Source: Chloroflexota bacterium
GTDB lineage: Bacteria; Chloroflexota; Dehalococcoidia; GIF9; UBA5629
Assembly: GCA_026389635.1 (NCBI GenBank)
Contig: JAPLHM010000245.1
Coordinates: forward strand, 1 to 21,852
Direction: 5' to 3'
DNA length: 21,852 nt
Numbering within the stretch: position 1 is the first letter of the stretch; the number at the start of each line of letters is the position of its first letter. The notes under the pieces were generated by a model that ran no database searches, was not told where the DNA came from, and was given only the letters and a program-made list of their open reading frames with translations. Positions 7,589 to 14,269 of this stretch are shown here, in pieces. Both the position numbers and the translations under genes were made by a program.

Positions 7589-7870
7589 ATGCCAGGATTA
7601 GATGGTACGGGGCCAAGAGGGCTTGGTCCGATGACAGGTGGCGGGCGAGGTCATTGCAGGGTATCTCCAGGCGCTAGGGGAATGGGCTATCGTAGAGGAG
7701 GTATCTTCCCTCGATATGGTGGTGCTCCAATGATGCCCTACTGGAAGGCTCCAGTTGCGACACCGACAGCCGAGCAAGAGATCGATTTGCTGAAAAGCGA
7801 GGCAGCCGCTTTAAAGAAAGAGCTTGATCTCGTTGAGTCAAGAATCAAGCATCTTGGAGAAAAAGAATAA
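7589..7870 (+). CDS. DUF5320-type Gly-rich small protein
   Basis: A 93-residue protein. The N terminus MPGLDGTGPRGLGPMTGGGRG is the hallmark of DUF5320 proteins, which commonly accompany COG1433 and MinD/ferredoxin genes. A Gly/Arg-rich middle is followed by a predicted coiled coil from about residue 60 to the end (heptad-like EIDLLKSEAAALKKELDLVE). This suggests oligomerisation or docking. The ATG at 7589 is preceded by a strong AAAGGAGG. Function is unknown; co-occurrence suggests a role in metal-sulfur cofactor handling. Confidence 0.75.
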   Translation: MPGLDGTGPRGLGPMTGGGRGHCRVSPGARGMGYRRGGIFPRYGGAPMMPYWKAPVATPTAEQEIDLLKSEAAALKKELDLVESRIKHLGEKE

Positions 7871-7922
7871 TTGGCAAATTGCTCCTGGCGTTTGTTATGA
7901 AGCAATTTGTAGGAGGCTTACA

Positions 7923-8288
7923 ATGAAGTTAGCTATTACTTCCGGGGGAGATAGTCTTGACGCCGATGTTGACCCGCGCTTCGGCAGGTGTAAATACATT
8001 ATTTTTGTTGACCCTGACACACTGGAGTTCGAGGCAGTAGAGAACACCGCCGGCGCCGGGGGCGCAGGTATCGCCGCCGGCCAGCTTGTGGCATCGCATG
8101 GGGCAACTGCCGTGCTTACCGGCGACTGCGGCCCCAATGCCCACCAGGTACTGTCAGCGGCCAAGATCCAGGTGATAACCGGTGTGTCAGGTAAGATTAA
8201 GGACGCAGTGCAGACATTCAAAGCCGGCCAGTTCAAGGCCAGCAGTCAACCCAGCGTCCAACCTCACCACGGTTTATCAGGAAAATAA
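7923..8288 (+). CDS. NifX/NifB-type dinitrogenase Fe-Mo cofactor family protein (COG1433), copy 1
   Basis: A 121-residue protein of the family that includes NifX, the C-terminal part of NifB and the Desulfovibrio orange protein. Visible landmarks are the start MKLAITSGGDSLDADVDPRFGRC (C23), the TAVLTGDCGPNAHQVL loop with C62-region cysteine, and the final GVSGKIKDAVQTFKAGQF helix. Family members bind or carry Fe-, Mo- or Cu-sulfur clusters. A basic/His tail (VQPHHGLSGK) extends past the fold. AGGAGG about 10 bases before the ATG at 7923 decides this start over earlier in-frame codons. It sits between two Gly-rich small proteins in a tight operon. Confidence 0.88.
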   Translation: MKLAITSGGDSLDADVDPRFGRCKYIIFVDPDTLEFEAVENTAGAGGAGIAAGQLVASHGATAVLTGDCGPNAHQVLSAAKIQVITGVSGKIKDAVQTFKAGQFKASSQPSVQPHHGLSGK

Positions 8289-8309
8289 TATTTAATTAAG
8301 GAGGTAATC

Positions 8310-8555
8310 ATGCCCAGAGGAGATATGACCGGGCCGCCAACTGGAGGCGGCAGGGGTGGTGGACGTGGCGCCGGCCAGGGTGGTGGAGGCAGGGGTGCGG
8401 GACGTGGTGGCGGATCGGGAGGCAACAGACCGGGGGCAGGCCCGGGCGGGGAGTGCGTTTGTCCCGGTTGCGGAACCAAGGCCCCGCACCAGGCAGGCAC
8501 ACCGTGTTCAAGCATTAAATGCCCCGGTTGCGGCGCCGCTATGACAAGAGCGTAA
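8310..8555 (+). CDS. Gly-rich zinc-ribbon small protein
   Basis: An 81-residue protein in two parts. Residues 11-47 are almost only Gly, Arg, Ala and Gln in imperfect GGGRG repeats. The C-terminal 33 residues form a zinc-ribbon-like element with C49, C51, C54, C66, C71 and C74 (CVCPGCG and KCPGCG). The MPRGDMTGPPTGGGRG opening ties it to the DUF5320-like proteins next to COG1433 genes. An AAGGAGG lies 7-8 bases before the ATG. The stop codon touches the start of the next gene, so the two are translationally coupled. It may be a metal-binding partner of the following ATPases, though this is inferred from position alone. Confidence 0.72.
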   Translation: MPRGDMTGPPTGGGRGGGRGAGQGGGGRGAGRGGGSGGNRPGAGPGGECVCPGCGTKAPHQAGTPCSSIKCPGCGAAMTRA

Positions 8556-9416
8556 ATGATTATATCTGTTGCCAGCGGCAAGGGTGGAACGGGCAAGACC
8601 CTGGTAGCTACCAGCCTCGCCCTTTCCCTCAAGGGTACGTGCAGGGTGCAGTTACTCGACTGTGATGTCGAGGAGCCCAATGACCACCTGTTCCTGCAGC
8701 ATGTCATCACGGACAGCGAGGCGGTCTGCATACCTGTGCCGAAGGTTGACTATGACAGGTGCACCTTCTGCGGCGATTGCGCGCGGGTATGTGCTTACAA
8801 AGCCATAGCCGTTGTGCCCGGCAGCGTTCTGGTGTTTGCCCAACTCTGCCACGGCTGCGGCGCCTGCAGCTACCTGTGTCCCGAGGGGGCCATCCTCGAA
8901 GAAGGAAGGGAGATGGGCGTGGTTGAGTCAGGAAATGCCGGCGATATCGATTTTGTGCAGGGCAGGCTTACGGTTGGCGAAGCCATGGCTGTGCCCGTTA
9001 TACGCAGGGTCAAAGCAAAGATCAACCGTGACAGACTCGCCATACTGGACGTTTCACCGGGCACATCATGCCCCGTAGTGGAAGCCATCGAGAATAGCGA
9101 CTACTGTTTATTAGTCACGGAGCCGACGCCCTTCGGGTTGCATGATCTGGAACTTGCAGTTGAGACAGTCAGGCAACTGGGCATCCCCTGCGGCGTGATC
9201 GTCAATCGTGCTGTTAGCGGGGAAACCCTGGTGCATGAATATTGCAACCGGGAGGGCATACCTGTCCTGCTCGATATACCGCTCGATAGGGAGATCGCCC
9301 ACCTCTACTCCGAAGGTGTTACTCTGGCCCAGGGCATGCCGCAATGGCAGACTGCATTTATGGACGTATACGCTGTAATCAAGGAGGCTTTGCATGAAAG
9401 AAGTCGTAGTGCTTAG
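8556..9416 (+). CDS. MinD-family P-loop ATPase with inserted ferredoxin domain (COG1149), copy 1
   Basis: A 286-residue protein of the MinD/CooC-like SIMIBI class. The deviant Walker A motif is SGKGGTGKT (7-15), and the DCDVEEPNDH segment follows the first strand. Between the ATPase halves lies a two-cluster ferredoxin insert with C69/C72/C75/C79 and C98/C101/C104/C108. The second half continues with LAILDVSPGTSCPV and the LLVTEPTPFGLHDLELAVE segment typical of the family. Such pairs occur beside orange-protein and other COG1433 genes and are thought to use ATP in metal-cluster assembly or delivery. The ATG directly follows the upstream TAA without a clear ribosome binding site. It overlaps its paralogue downstream by 23 bases. 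Confidence 0.92.
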   Translation: MIISVASGKGGTGKTLVATSLALSLKGTCRVQLLDCDVEEPNDHLFLQHVITDSEAVCIPVPKVDYDRCTFCGDCARVCAYKAIAVVPGSVLVFAQLCHGCGACSYLCPEGAILEEGREMGVVESGNAGDIDFVQGRLTVGEAMAVPVIRRVKAKINRDRLAILDVSPGTSCPVVEAIENSDYCLLVTEPTPFGLHDLELAVETVRQLGIPCGVIVNRAVSGETLVHEYCNREGIPVLLDIPLDREIAHLYSEGVTLAQGMPQWQTAFMDVYAVIKEALHERSRSA

Positions 9417-10257
9417 CGGCAAAGGCGGCACGGGCAAGACCAGCATTGCCGGCTGTTTCGCTGCCCTGGCACGCGATAAAGTGCTGGCGGATTGCGATGT
9501 GGACGCCGCCGATCTGCACCTGCTTCTGCAGCCGATCGATACGCAGAGAGAGGAATTCTGGAGTGGTCAGGTAGCCCACATTGATGAAACCACCTGCACC
9601 AGTTGCGGCCTCTGCCAGGAACTGTGCCACTTTGATGCCATTCATAATTTTCAGGTCAGCCGCGTTTCCTGTGAAGGGTGCGGTTTCTGCGCACGCATCT
9701 GTCCCGTCAACGCTATTACCATGCAGGATAACATGGCCGGTCACTGGTATATTTCCGATACCAAATACGGGCCGCTGGTACGTGCCAGACTGGGCATTGC
9801 ACAGGAGAACTCGGGCAAGCTGGTCGCACTGGTAAGGCAGCAGGCCAGGAAAATCGCTGTGGCTAAAGGCTATACTACTATTATCACGGACGGCCCTCCC
9901 GGCATAGGCTGCCCGGTAATCTCATCTCTTTCCGGCGCCGATCTGGCGCTGCTGGTTACTGAACCTACGGTATCTGGCCTGCACGATCTGGAGCGCATAA
10001 TCGAAGTCTGCCGCCATTTCAAAGTGCCCGCCACAGTTTGTATCAATAAATATGATATCAACGAGGGAAAGGCCTTGCAGATAGAGGAACACTGCGCAGG
10101 CATCGGGATAAATCTGGCCGGAAAGATACCCTTCGATACCGCCGTTAACCGGGCGGTCGCACATGGCGTCCCGCTGGTGGAATACGACGCTGGCCCGGCG
10201 GCCGGCAAGATCCGACGTCTCTGGGAAAACGTCGATTCCCTTTTGTCACCAAATTAG
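9394..10257 (+). CDS. MinD-family P-loop ATPase with inserted ferredoxin domain (COG1149), copy 2
   Basis: A 287-residue paralogue of the preceding gene. It has Walker A SGKGGTGKT (8-16), ADCDVDAADLH, and two [4Fe-4S] sets C68/C71/C74/C78 and C93/C96/C99/C103. The second half has ITDGPPGIGCPV and LLVTEPTVSGLHDLERIIE. All cluster cysteines are intact. AAGGAGG sits inside the upstream gene about 7 bases before the ATG, so this start is secure despite the 23-base overlap. The two ATPases probably act as a heterodimer, because adjacent copies with the same layout are the rule in orange-protein-type clusters. Client proteins are likely the COG1433 and NifU-like products nearby; that link is inferred. 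Confidence 0.92.
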   Translation: MKEVVVLSGKGGTGKTSIAGCFAALARDKVLADCDVDAADLHLLLQPIDTQREEFWSGQVAHIDETTCTSCGLCQELCHFDAIHNFQVSRVSCEGCGFCARICPVNAITMQDNMAGHWYISDTKYGPLVRARLGIAQENSGKLVALVRQQARKIAVAKGYTTIITDGPPGIGCPVISSLSGADLALLVTEPTVSGLHDLERIIEVCRHFKVPATVCINKYDINEGKALQIEEHCAGIGINLAGKIPFDTAVNRAVAHGVPLVEYDAGPAAGKIRRLWENVDSLLSPN

Positions 10258-10273
10258 TCGTCAGGAGAATATT

Positions 10274-10513
10274 ATGCCTATTTATGATTATGCCTGCGCC
10301 GATTGTGGGCGCAGTTTCGAGCAAATGCATGAAATGTCCGCTCACAGTCAGCAAAAATGCCCGTCCTGCGGAAGCAGCGCGGTAAGTAAACTGATTTCAG
10401 TGCCCGGCCTGATCAGAACCGGCGGTAAACCGCAGGGCGGGCAGACATGCTGCGGGCGCACCGAGCGCTGTGACAAGCCCCCCTGTTCATCAGAAGGACA
10501 ATGTCACAGATAA
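10274..10513 (+). CDS. FmdB-family zinc-ribbon protein
   Basis: A 79-residue protein starting MPIYDYACADCGRSFEQM and continuing KCPSCGSSAVSKLISVPG. This is the FmdB/CxxC_CxxC zinc-ribbon signature with the pairs C8/C11 and CPSC. The tail adds more cysteines (TCCGRTERC and PPCSSEGQC), which is unusual and could form an extra metal site. AGGAGA lies 6 bases before the ATG at 10274, so this start is preferred over the in-frame codon at 10163, which would overlap the ATPase. FmdB was named as a putative regulator of formamide metabolism, but most homologues are uncharacterised. Here it is embedded in the cofactor cluster. Confidence 0.85.
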   Translation: MPIYDYACADCGRSFEQMHEMSAHSQQKCPSCGSSAVSKLISVPGLIRTGGKPQGGQTCCGRTERCDKPPCSSEGQCHR

Positions 10514-10550
10514 AAGTTAACGATGCTATTAAATATTTAAGGAGTTTCAT

Positions 10551-10889
10551 ATGAAATATGCAATACCTGTCAGCGGTGGGTTGTTATCCGCGCATTTCGG
10601 TCACTGTGAGCAATTTGCCCTGATCGACGCCGATGAAAAGAAAAAAATCATACTTCGCAAAGAACTGGTTGCCGCTCCCGAGCATCAGCCGGGCCTTTTA
10701 CCTCCATGGCTGGCCAAGCAGGGCGTACAGGTGGTGATCGCCGGCGGCATGGGCGGCAGCGCCATTTCTCTCTTTAAGCAAAACGGCATCAATGTCATGC
10801 TGGGAGCCGCAACGGCCGACCCTGAGAAGGTAGTTATCGACTATCTGAACGGCAACCTGGTTACGGGTGAAAATGTCTGCGACCACTAA
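10551..10889 (+). CDS. NifX/NifB-type family protein (COG1433), copy 2
   Basis: A 112-residue compact member of the NifX/orange-protein family. It reads MKYAIPVSGGLLSAHFGHCEQFALID, with the HFGHC motif typical of the group, then VVIAGGMGGSAISLFKQNGINVMLGA and the C-terminal helix DPEKVVIDYLNGNL. The closing ENVCDH adds Cys and His that may bind metal. AAGGAG precedes the ATG by about 7 bases. With copies 1 and 3 it makes three divergent paralogues in 6 kb. This suggests specialised carriers or a hetero-oligomer rather than simple redundancy. Confidence 0.88.
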   Translation: MKYAIPVSGGLLSAHFGHCEQFALIDADEKKKIILRKELVAAPEHQPGLLPPWLAKQGVQVVIAGGMGGSAISLFKQNGINVMLGAATADPEKVVIDYLNGNLVTGENVCDH

Positions 10890-10941
10890 CAGCCCGGCAA
10901 CGGAGACAAATTATCTAAATTGATCAGCAGGAGAACATGCA

Positions 10942-11394
10942 GTGCGCGTCAGCAGGGAAGAATATCAGCAGATGCTTGAATCAGAGCTAAGCAAAACCTA
11001 CAGCTCTAAGACAGTTGACCATGCCCTGAAGCCGAGAAACATGGGACGCATAGAGGTCGCCAGCGGTTACGCCAGGATCACAGGCCCCTGTGGCGATACA
11101 ATGGAAATCTGGTTAAGCGTTGATAACAAGGTCATAGGGGAGGCCACCTTCATGACTGATGGATGCGTAACCACCATAGCAGCGGGGAGCATGGTCACGG
11201 AGATGGCTAAAGGCAAGCCCTTGGATGAAGCTATCCAGATAGGACAGCAGGATATACTGGAGTCCCTCGATGGTTTGTCCGAAGAAAGCCGGCACTGCGC
11301 CCTGCTGGCATCCAACACGCTCAAAGAAGCAATTATCGATTATTATGAGTACAGCCGTGATAAATGGAAACGCAGTTACAAAAAACAATGGTAG
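10942..11394 (+). CDS. NifU/IscU-type iron-sulfur cluster scaffold
   Basis: A 150-residue protein with the IscU/NifU N-terminal fold. All three cluster-ligand cysteines are present (C50 in GPCGD, C75 in DGCVTT, C119 in RHCALLA). The Asp after the first cysteine (D52), linked to cluster release, is also present. The start is GTG at 10942 behind CAGGAGA; the nearby ATG at 10937 is out of frame. The C-terminal tail is basic and aromatic (YSRDKWKRSYKKQW) and longer than in IscU, and the second NifU domains are absent. No cysteine desulfurase is adjacent, so sulfur would come from elsewhere, perhaps from persulfide carriers such as DsrC or DsrE-like proteins. It likely builds or relays clusters for the COG1433 and ATPase neighbours. 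Confidence 0.88.
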   Translation: MRVSREEYQQMLESELSKTYSSKTVDHALKPRNMGRIEVASGYARITGPCGDTMEIWLSVDNKVIGEATFMTDGCVTTIAAGSMVTEMAKGKPLDEAIQIGQQDILESLDGLSEESRHCALLASNTLKEAIIDYYEYSRDKWKRSYKKQW

Positions 11395-11405
11395 ACGGTG
11401 TAATT

Positions 11406-12083
11406 ATGAAAACGATGGGTACAGATTCTCCTTTCAATTCCCGGGCGGCCGATTATGACCGCTGGTTTGATGAAAAGGATAGTAAAATCATTTTCGCCAC
11501 CGAAGTCACAGCATTTCAAGAGGTGTTGCCTTTGCTGCCCAAGCCGTGGCTTGAAATCGGAGTGGGCAGCGGCCGCTTTGCAGAGGCACTGCGCATCAGC
11601 ACCGGATTAGACCCCGCAGAAAAGCTCCTGGAAATGGCAAGAGGCCGCGGCATCATGACCTTACAGGGTAAGGTAGATGATCGTATTTTACCGTCGGAAA
11701 GCTTCGGCACTGTTTTTCTCATCATGACACTATGCTTCATGGATAATCCGGTGATTGCATTGCAGGCAATACACCACGCACTCAAGCCTCAAGGCAGGCT
11801 TGCGCTGGGGGTTGTGCCGGCGGAAACTGCTTGGGGCATCGCCCACCTGCAAAAGAAACAGGCCGCACATCCATTCTACGAGCATGCTAATTTCTATACA
11901 TATCAGCAGCTAAAGTCATTGCTCAAAGACACGGGGTTTGCCATGAGTATTACAATCTCAACCCTGTTTCAAAAACCGGGGCATTTAACCGGGGTTGAGA
12001 CCCCTTTGACTGATTTTCATGAGGATGCGGGGTTCCTGGTAATCGTAGCTGACAAGATACCCCATCCGCTTGGAATGTGGTAG
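11406..12083 (+). CDS. Class I SAM-dependent methyltransferase
   Basis: A 225-residue protein (from 11406) with a Rossmann methyltransferase core. Motif I reads LEIGVGSGRFAEAL (near 49-62), an acidic residue follows in STGLDPAEK, and the DRILPSESFGTVFLIMTLCFMDNP segment has the usual post-II/III layout. The N-terminal SRAADYDRWFDEKD helix is common in ubiquinone/menaquinone-type and MerR-cluster methyltransferases. The substrate is unknown. The start is uncertain: in-frame ATGs at 11364, 11388, 11406 and 11415 all lack a strong ribosome binding site. The first two would overlap the NifU-like gene. The end lies within 3 bases of the radical SAM gene start, so translation is coupled. Methyltransferases of this kind are often found beside COG1433/COG0731 genes. 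Confidence 0.8.
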   Translation: MKTMGTDSPFNSRAADYDRWFDEKDSKIIFATEVTAFQEVLPLLPKPWLEIGVGSGRFAEALRISTGLDPAEKLLEMARGRGIMTLQGKVDDRILPSESFGTVFLIMTLCFMDNPVIALQAIHHALKPQGRLALGVVPAETAWGIAHLQKKQAAHPFYEHANFYTYQQLKSLLKDTGFAMSITISTLFQKPGHLTGVETPLTDFHEDAGFLVIVADKIPHPLGMW

Positions 12084-12085
12084 AT

Positions 12086-12859
12086 ATGTCCATTATTTAC
12101 GGCCCGGTTCCATCGTGGCGCTTGGGAAGGTCCCTTGGTATAGACATGGTATCCACCCGCCTAAAAACCTGTTCCTTCGATTGCGTATACTGTCAGTTGG
12201 GAGACACCTTAAACAGGAAAGCCGGCAGAAAGGAATTTATTTCTCTCAAGAGTCTGCAGCACGAGCTTAATCTATTGCCACCGGTAGATGTGGATTATGC
12301 AACTTTCTCCGGTGTAGGCGAGCCAACTCTTGCCATAAATATAGGTGACGCGATTGAAATGGTCAGGCAGTCACTTCGAATTCCTATCGCCGTCTTAACG
12401 AACTCATCCTTATTACGTAATCAGGACGTGCGGGAGGATCTGGCCCATGCAGACATTGTAATTGCCAAACTGGACGCGCCTGAGGATGACCTATTGCACC
12501 TGATAAACAGGCCTGTATTCGATTGTTCACTCAGTGAGATAACAGACGGGATAAAATCTTTCCGTTCTATGTTCAGGGGCAAACTGGCTGTTCAGATGAT
12601 GTTTATGGAGGCTAACCGGGAAAAAGCCCCCGCCCTGGCTGAAATTGTCAGACAATTTTCACCCGATGAGTTGCAGATCAACACGCCTCTCAGGCCATGT
12701 CCCGTTAGGCCATTAAGTCTGGCTGATATATCTCAAATAATCAGAAGTTTTTCCGGGTTCAGGCATGTCATCACCGTTTACGAAGCTCCAAAGCCCTCTA
12801 TTGAACCCGTTAATCGGCAACAAACGGAACGTCGCAGACCGGAGGTACAGCAAATATGA
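12086..12859 (+). CDS. COG0731-type radical SAM protein
   Basis: A 257-residue radical SAM enzyme. The cluster motif is C29-x3-C33-x2-C36 within TCSFDCVYCQLG, and the FSGVGEPTL segment is the SAM-contacting GGE-like motif. The opening IYGPVPSWRLGRSLGID is the signature of the COG0731 family, whose better known relatives include archaeal TYW1-like proteins. Single-domain bacterial members have no settled role. The ATG at 12086 is preferred because it places the family signature right at the N terminus; a GTG at 12077 is a possible alternative. It is short and ends in a polar tail without extra cysteine clusters. In this neighbourhood it may modify or seed a metal-sulfur cofactor, by analogy with NifB, or act on an RNA or protein. 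Confidence 0.87.
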   Translation: MSIIYGPVPSWRLGRSLGIDMVSTRLKTCSFDCVYCQLGDTLNRKAGRKEFISLKSLQHELNLLPPVDVDYATFSGVGEPTLAINIGDAIEMVRQSLRIPIAVLTNSSLLRNQDVREDLAHADIVIAKLDAPEDDLLHLINRPVFDCSLSEITDGIKSFRSMFRGKLAVQMMFMEANREKAPALAEIVRQFSPDELQINTPLRPCPVRPLSLADISQIIRSFSGFRHVITVYEAPKPSIEPVNRQQTERRRPEVQQI

Positions 12860-13029
12860 ACAATATGAGCCAGACCTCTAATCAACGTAATATTTGCTTA
12901 AATGGCTTTTATATGTTTGTCTGTTCTGAAAGCTCAGGGTACAATGCTGCGAACCTGGTACCCGGTAGAAATCAAATAGACGCTTCAGTTCCATCTAGTA
13001 AGGTGTCATCGGTGAAATTAACAGTTTGA
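12856..13029 (+). CDS. Small hypothetical protein (57 aa) coupled to the radical SAM gene
   Basis: The stop of the radical SAM gene overlaps an ATG (ATATGA), and the sequence GGAGGT lies 9 bases before that ATG. The frame stays open for 57 codons to the TGA at 13027-13029. The product begins MNNMSQTSNQRNICLNGFYM and continues with FVCSESSGYNAANLVPG; it has two cysteines and no transmembrane helix. I do not recognise a family. The coupling geometry and good ribosome binding site argue that it is translated, while its composition (rich in Ser and Asn) is neutral. If it is not a gene, this stretch is simply a 170-base intergenic region. Confidence 0.45.
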   Translation: MNNMSQTSNQRNICLNGFYMFVCSESSGYNAANLVPGRNQIDASVPSSKVSSVKLTV

Positions 13030-13040
13030 CGGTGATCGAA

Positions 13041-13331
13041 ATGGAAAGAATCAACCTTGAGCCCAATTATACTTCTAACGAGGTGCCGGGCCGGTGCCTG
13101 AAGTGCCTGGCCGAAAAAGAACTGAATAATTGCCTGTTTGGATTGCTGAGTGAGCAGACCAGCGATGCCGAGTTACAGCAGCGCTATGAAGCGTTGATGG
13201 CTCTATTGCAATCTCCTGATCTTGAAAGGCTGCGGAGCGAGGCGGAGCGATTGCTTTCCGAAGGCAAGCAAGTCAGTGTTAAGGTAGATTATGATAAAGG
13301 CAATCTGCAATGTGAATTAATAGTTGAATAA
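13041..13331 (+). CDS. Small uncharacterised protein, paralogue of the 19094 gene
   Basis: A 96-residue, mostly helical, acidic protein. A GRCLKCLAEKELNNCLFG stretch (CxxC plus a third Cys) is followed by helices and the C-terminal block LRSEAERLLSEGKQVSVKV. A very similar block (LRRESEKYIREGKQVKFVF) occurs in the 90-residue product at 19094-19366, so the two are paralogues. The CxxC is not conserved in the other copy. No family name comes to mind. The start could also be TTG 13026 or GTG 13032; the ATG at 13041 is used, with only a weak ribosome binding site. It lies 17 bases before a COG1433 gene, likely in the same operon. Confidence 0.7.
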   Translation: MERINLEPNYTSNEVPGRCLKCLAEKELNNCLFGLLSEQTSDAELQQRYEALMALLQSPDLERLRSEAERLLSEGKQVSVKVDYDKGNLQCELIVE

Positions 13332-13348
13332 AAAAGGGGGAATAATTT

Positions 13349-13747
13349 ATGAAAATCGCAGTAGTAACAGATGACGAGACCACAGTCTGCCAGCATTTCG
13401 GCAGAGCGCAGTATTACATGGTATTTAATGTAGAGAATGGAAAAATCACCGGGAAGGAGAGGCGCGATAAAATGGGACACCGCCACTTCGCCAGCCAGGA
13501 AGGCGAACATGGCGCCGCAGCAGGCCCGCATGGTTACGATACAGACTCACAGAAGAAGCACGCCAGCATGGCGGAGGCCATCAAAGACTGCCAGGTGCTG
13601 ATCGCCGGCGGCATGGGCATGGGCGCCTATGACAGTATGAAAAGCTACAATATCGAACCAATTGTAACCGATGTTTCAAGCGTTGAGCAGGCGGTCAAAT
13701 TATACGCGGAAGGCAAACTGCCCAACCTGAACGACAGACTTCATTAA
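13349..13747 (+). CDS. NifX/NifB-type family protein (COG1433), copy 3, with His-rich insert
   Basis: A 132-residue COG1433 protein: MKIAVVTDDETTVCQHFGRAQYYMVF, then VLIAGGMGMGAYDSMKSYNIEPIVTD and the closing helix VEQAVKLYAEGKLPNL. Between the two halves is an insert of about 30 residues rich in His, Gly and Lys (MGHRHFASQEGEHG, PHGYDTDSQKKHASM). The other two copies lack it. Histidines here could add a metal site. The ATG follows AAAGGGGG. It is the last cofactor-type gene before the DUF5661-like gene. Confidence 0.88.
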   Translation: MKIAVVTDDETTVCQHFGRAQYYMVFNVENGKITGKERRDKMGHRHFASQEGEHGAAAGPHGYDTDSQKKHASMAEAIKDCQVLIAGGMGMGAYDSMKSYNIEPIVTDVSSVEQAVKLYAEGKLPNLNDRLH

Positions 13748-13805
13748 TTAGTTATATTCTAAATTTCAATATGCCAAATAAGAATATTTTAAGGTGGATA
13801 AATAA

Positions 13806-14243
13806 ATGAAACTCCCTGAATACGTATCAAAGGCGGAGGTCAAGCGGGTCTGCAAGGAACTCGGATTGCGGGACTGGTCAGGCCTGAAAAAGCCTGAAGT
13901 GGAATTGAAAGAGGCATCGACGATACTACGGATAGTAAATACACAGAAAATGGCCGTCCCGCCAGCCGATTTCCAGCAGGGGCTGGAAGTTGAGCTTGAG
14001 CACGGCACCATGTATGCCGATGCCAACGTCACCAATAACCACCCGGTCCTGACTGGTATGATCGTGCTGGCACATCTTAAAGAAACCATGGATTACTACA
14101 AGCGTCTTGATGTGGCCGAAATAGAGGGCGATCTGCTGAAGGCCGTCATTGCCAAAGACCTGCGAAAAATTGAGGTGAAGTACGGCAAGCTCATTAAGGC
14201 CCAGGCTTTGCTTAATAAAGCAGTTATAGAACAGTTGAAATAA
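13806..14243 (+). CDS. DUF5661-like protein
   Basis: A 145-residue soluble protein. The central segment GLEVELEHGTMYADANVTNNHP followed by LTGMIVLAHLKETMDYYKRLD matches what I remember of DUF5661, in which a His/Glu-rich helix pair (VELEHG and LAHL..DYY) recurs. The pattern of Glu and His in two helices could bind a metal, but this is not established. The N-terminal 45 residues are charged and the C-terminal 40 are Lys-rich helix. AAGGTGG precedes the ATG by about 9 bases. It follows copy 3 of COG1433 by 58 bases and precedes the peroxiredoxin by 26 bases. It may act in oxidative or metal stress; its role is unknown. Confidence 0.65.
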   Translation: MKLPEYVSKAEVKRVCKELGLRDWSGLKKPEVELKEASTILRIVNTQKMAVPPADFQQGLEVELEHGTMYADANVTNNHPVLTGMIVLAHLKETMDYYKRLDVAEIEGDLLKAVIAKDLRKIEVKYGKLIKAQALLNKAVIEQLK

Positions 14244-14269
14244 ATAACGAATTAAAAAAGGAGGAAATC

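Noticed and set aside
8264..8731. Long minus-strand frame, Pro-rich, opposite the Gly-rich zinc-ribbon gene
   Set aside because: The Pro runs are the antisense of GGC/GGT repeats; the plus-strand gene has a strong ribosome binding site and a recognised layout.
12937..12963. GGGTAC...GTACCC inverted repeat with a 15-base loop
   Set aside because: The stem is only 6 bp, no T-run follows, and it lies inside the candidate small gene, so chance is a fair explanation.
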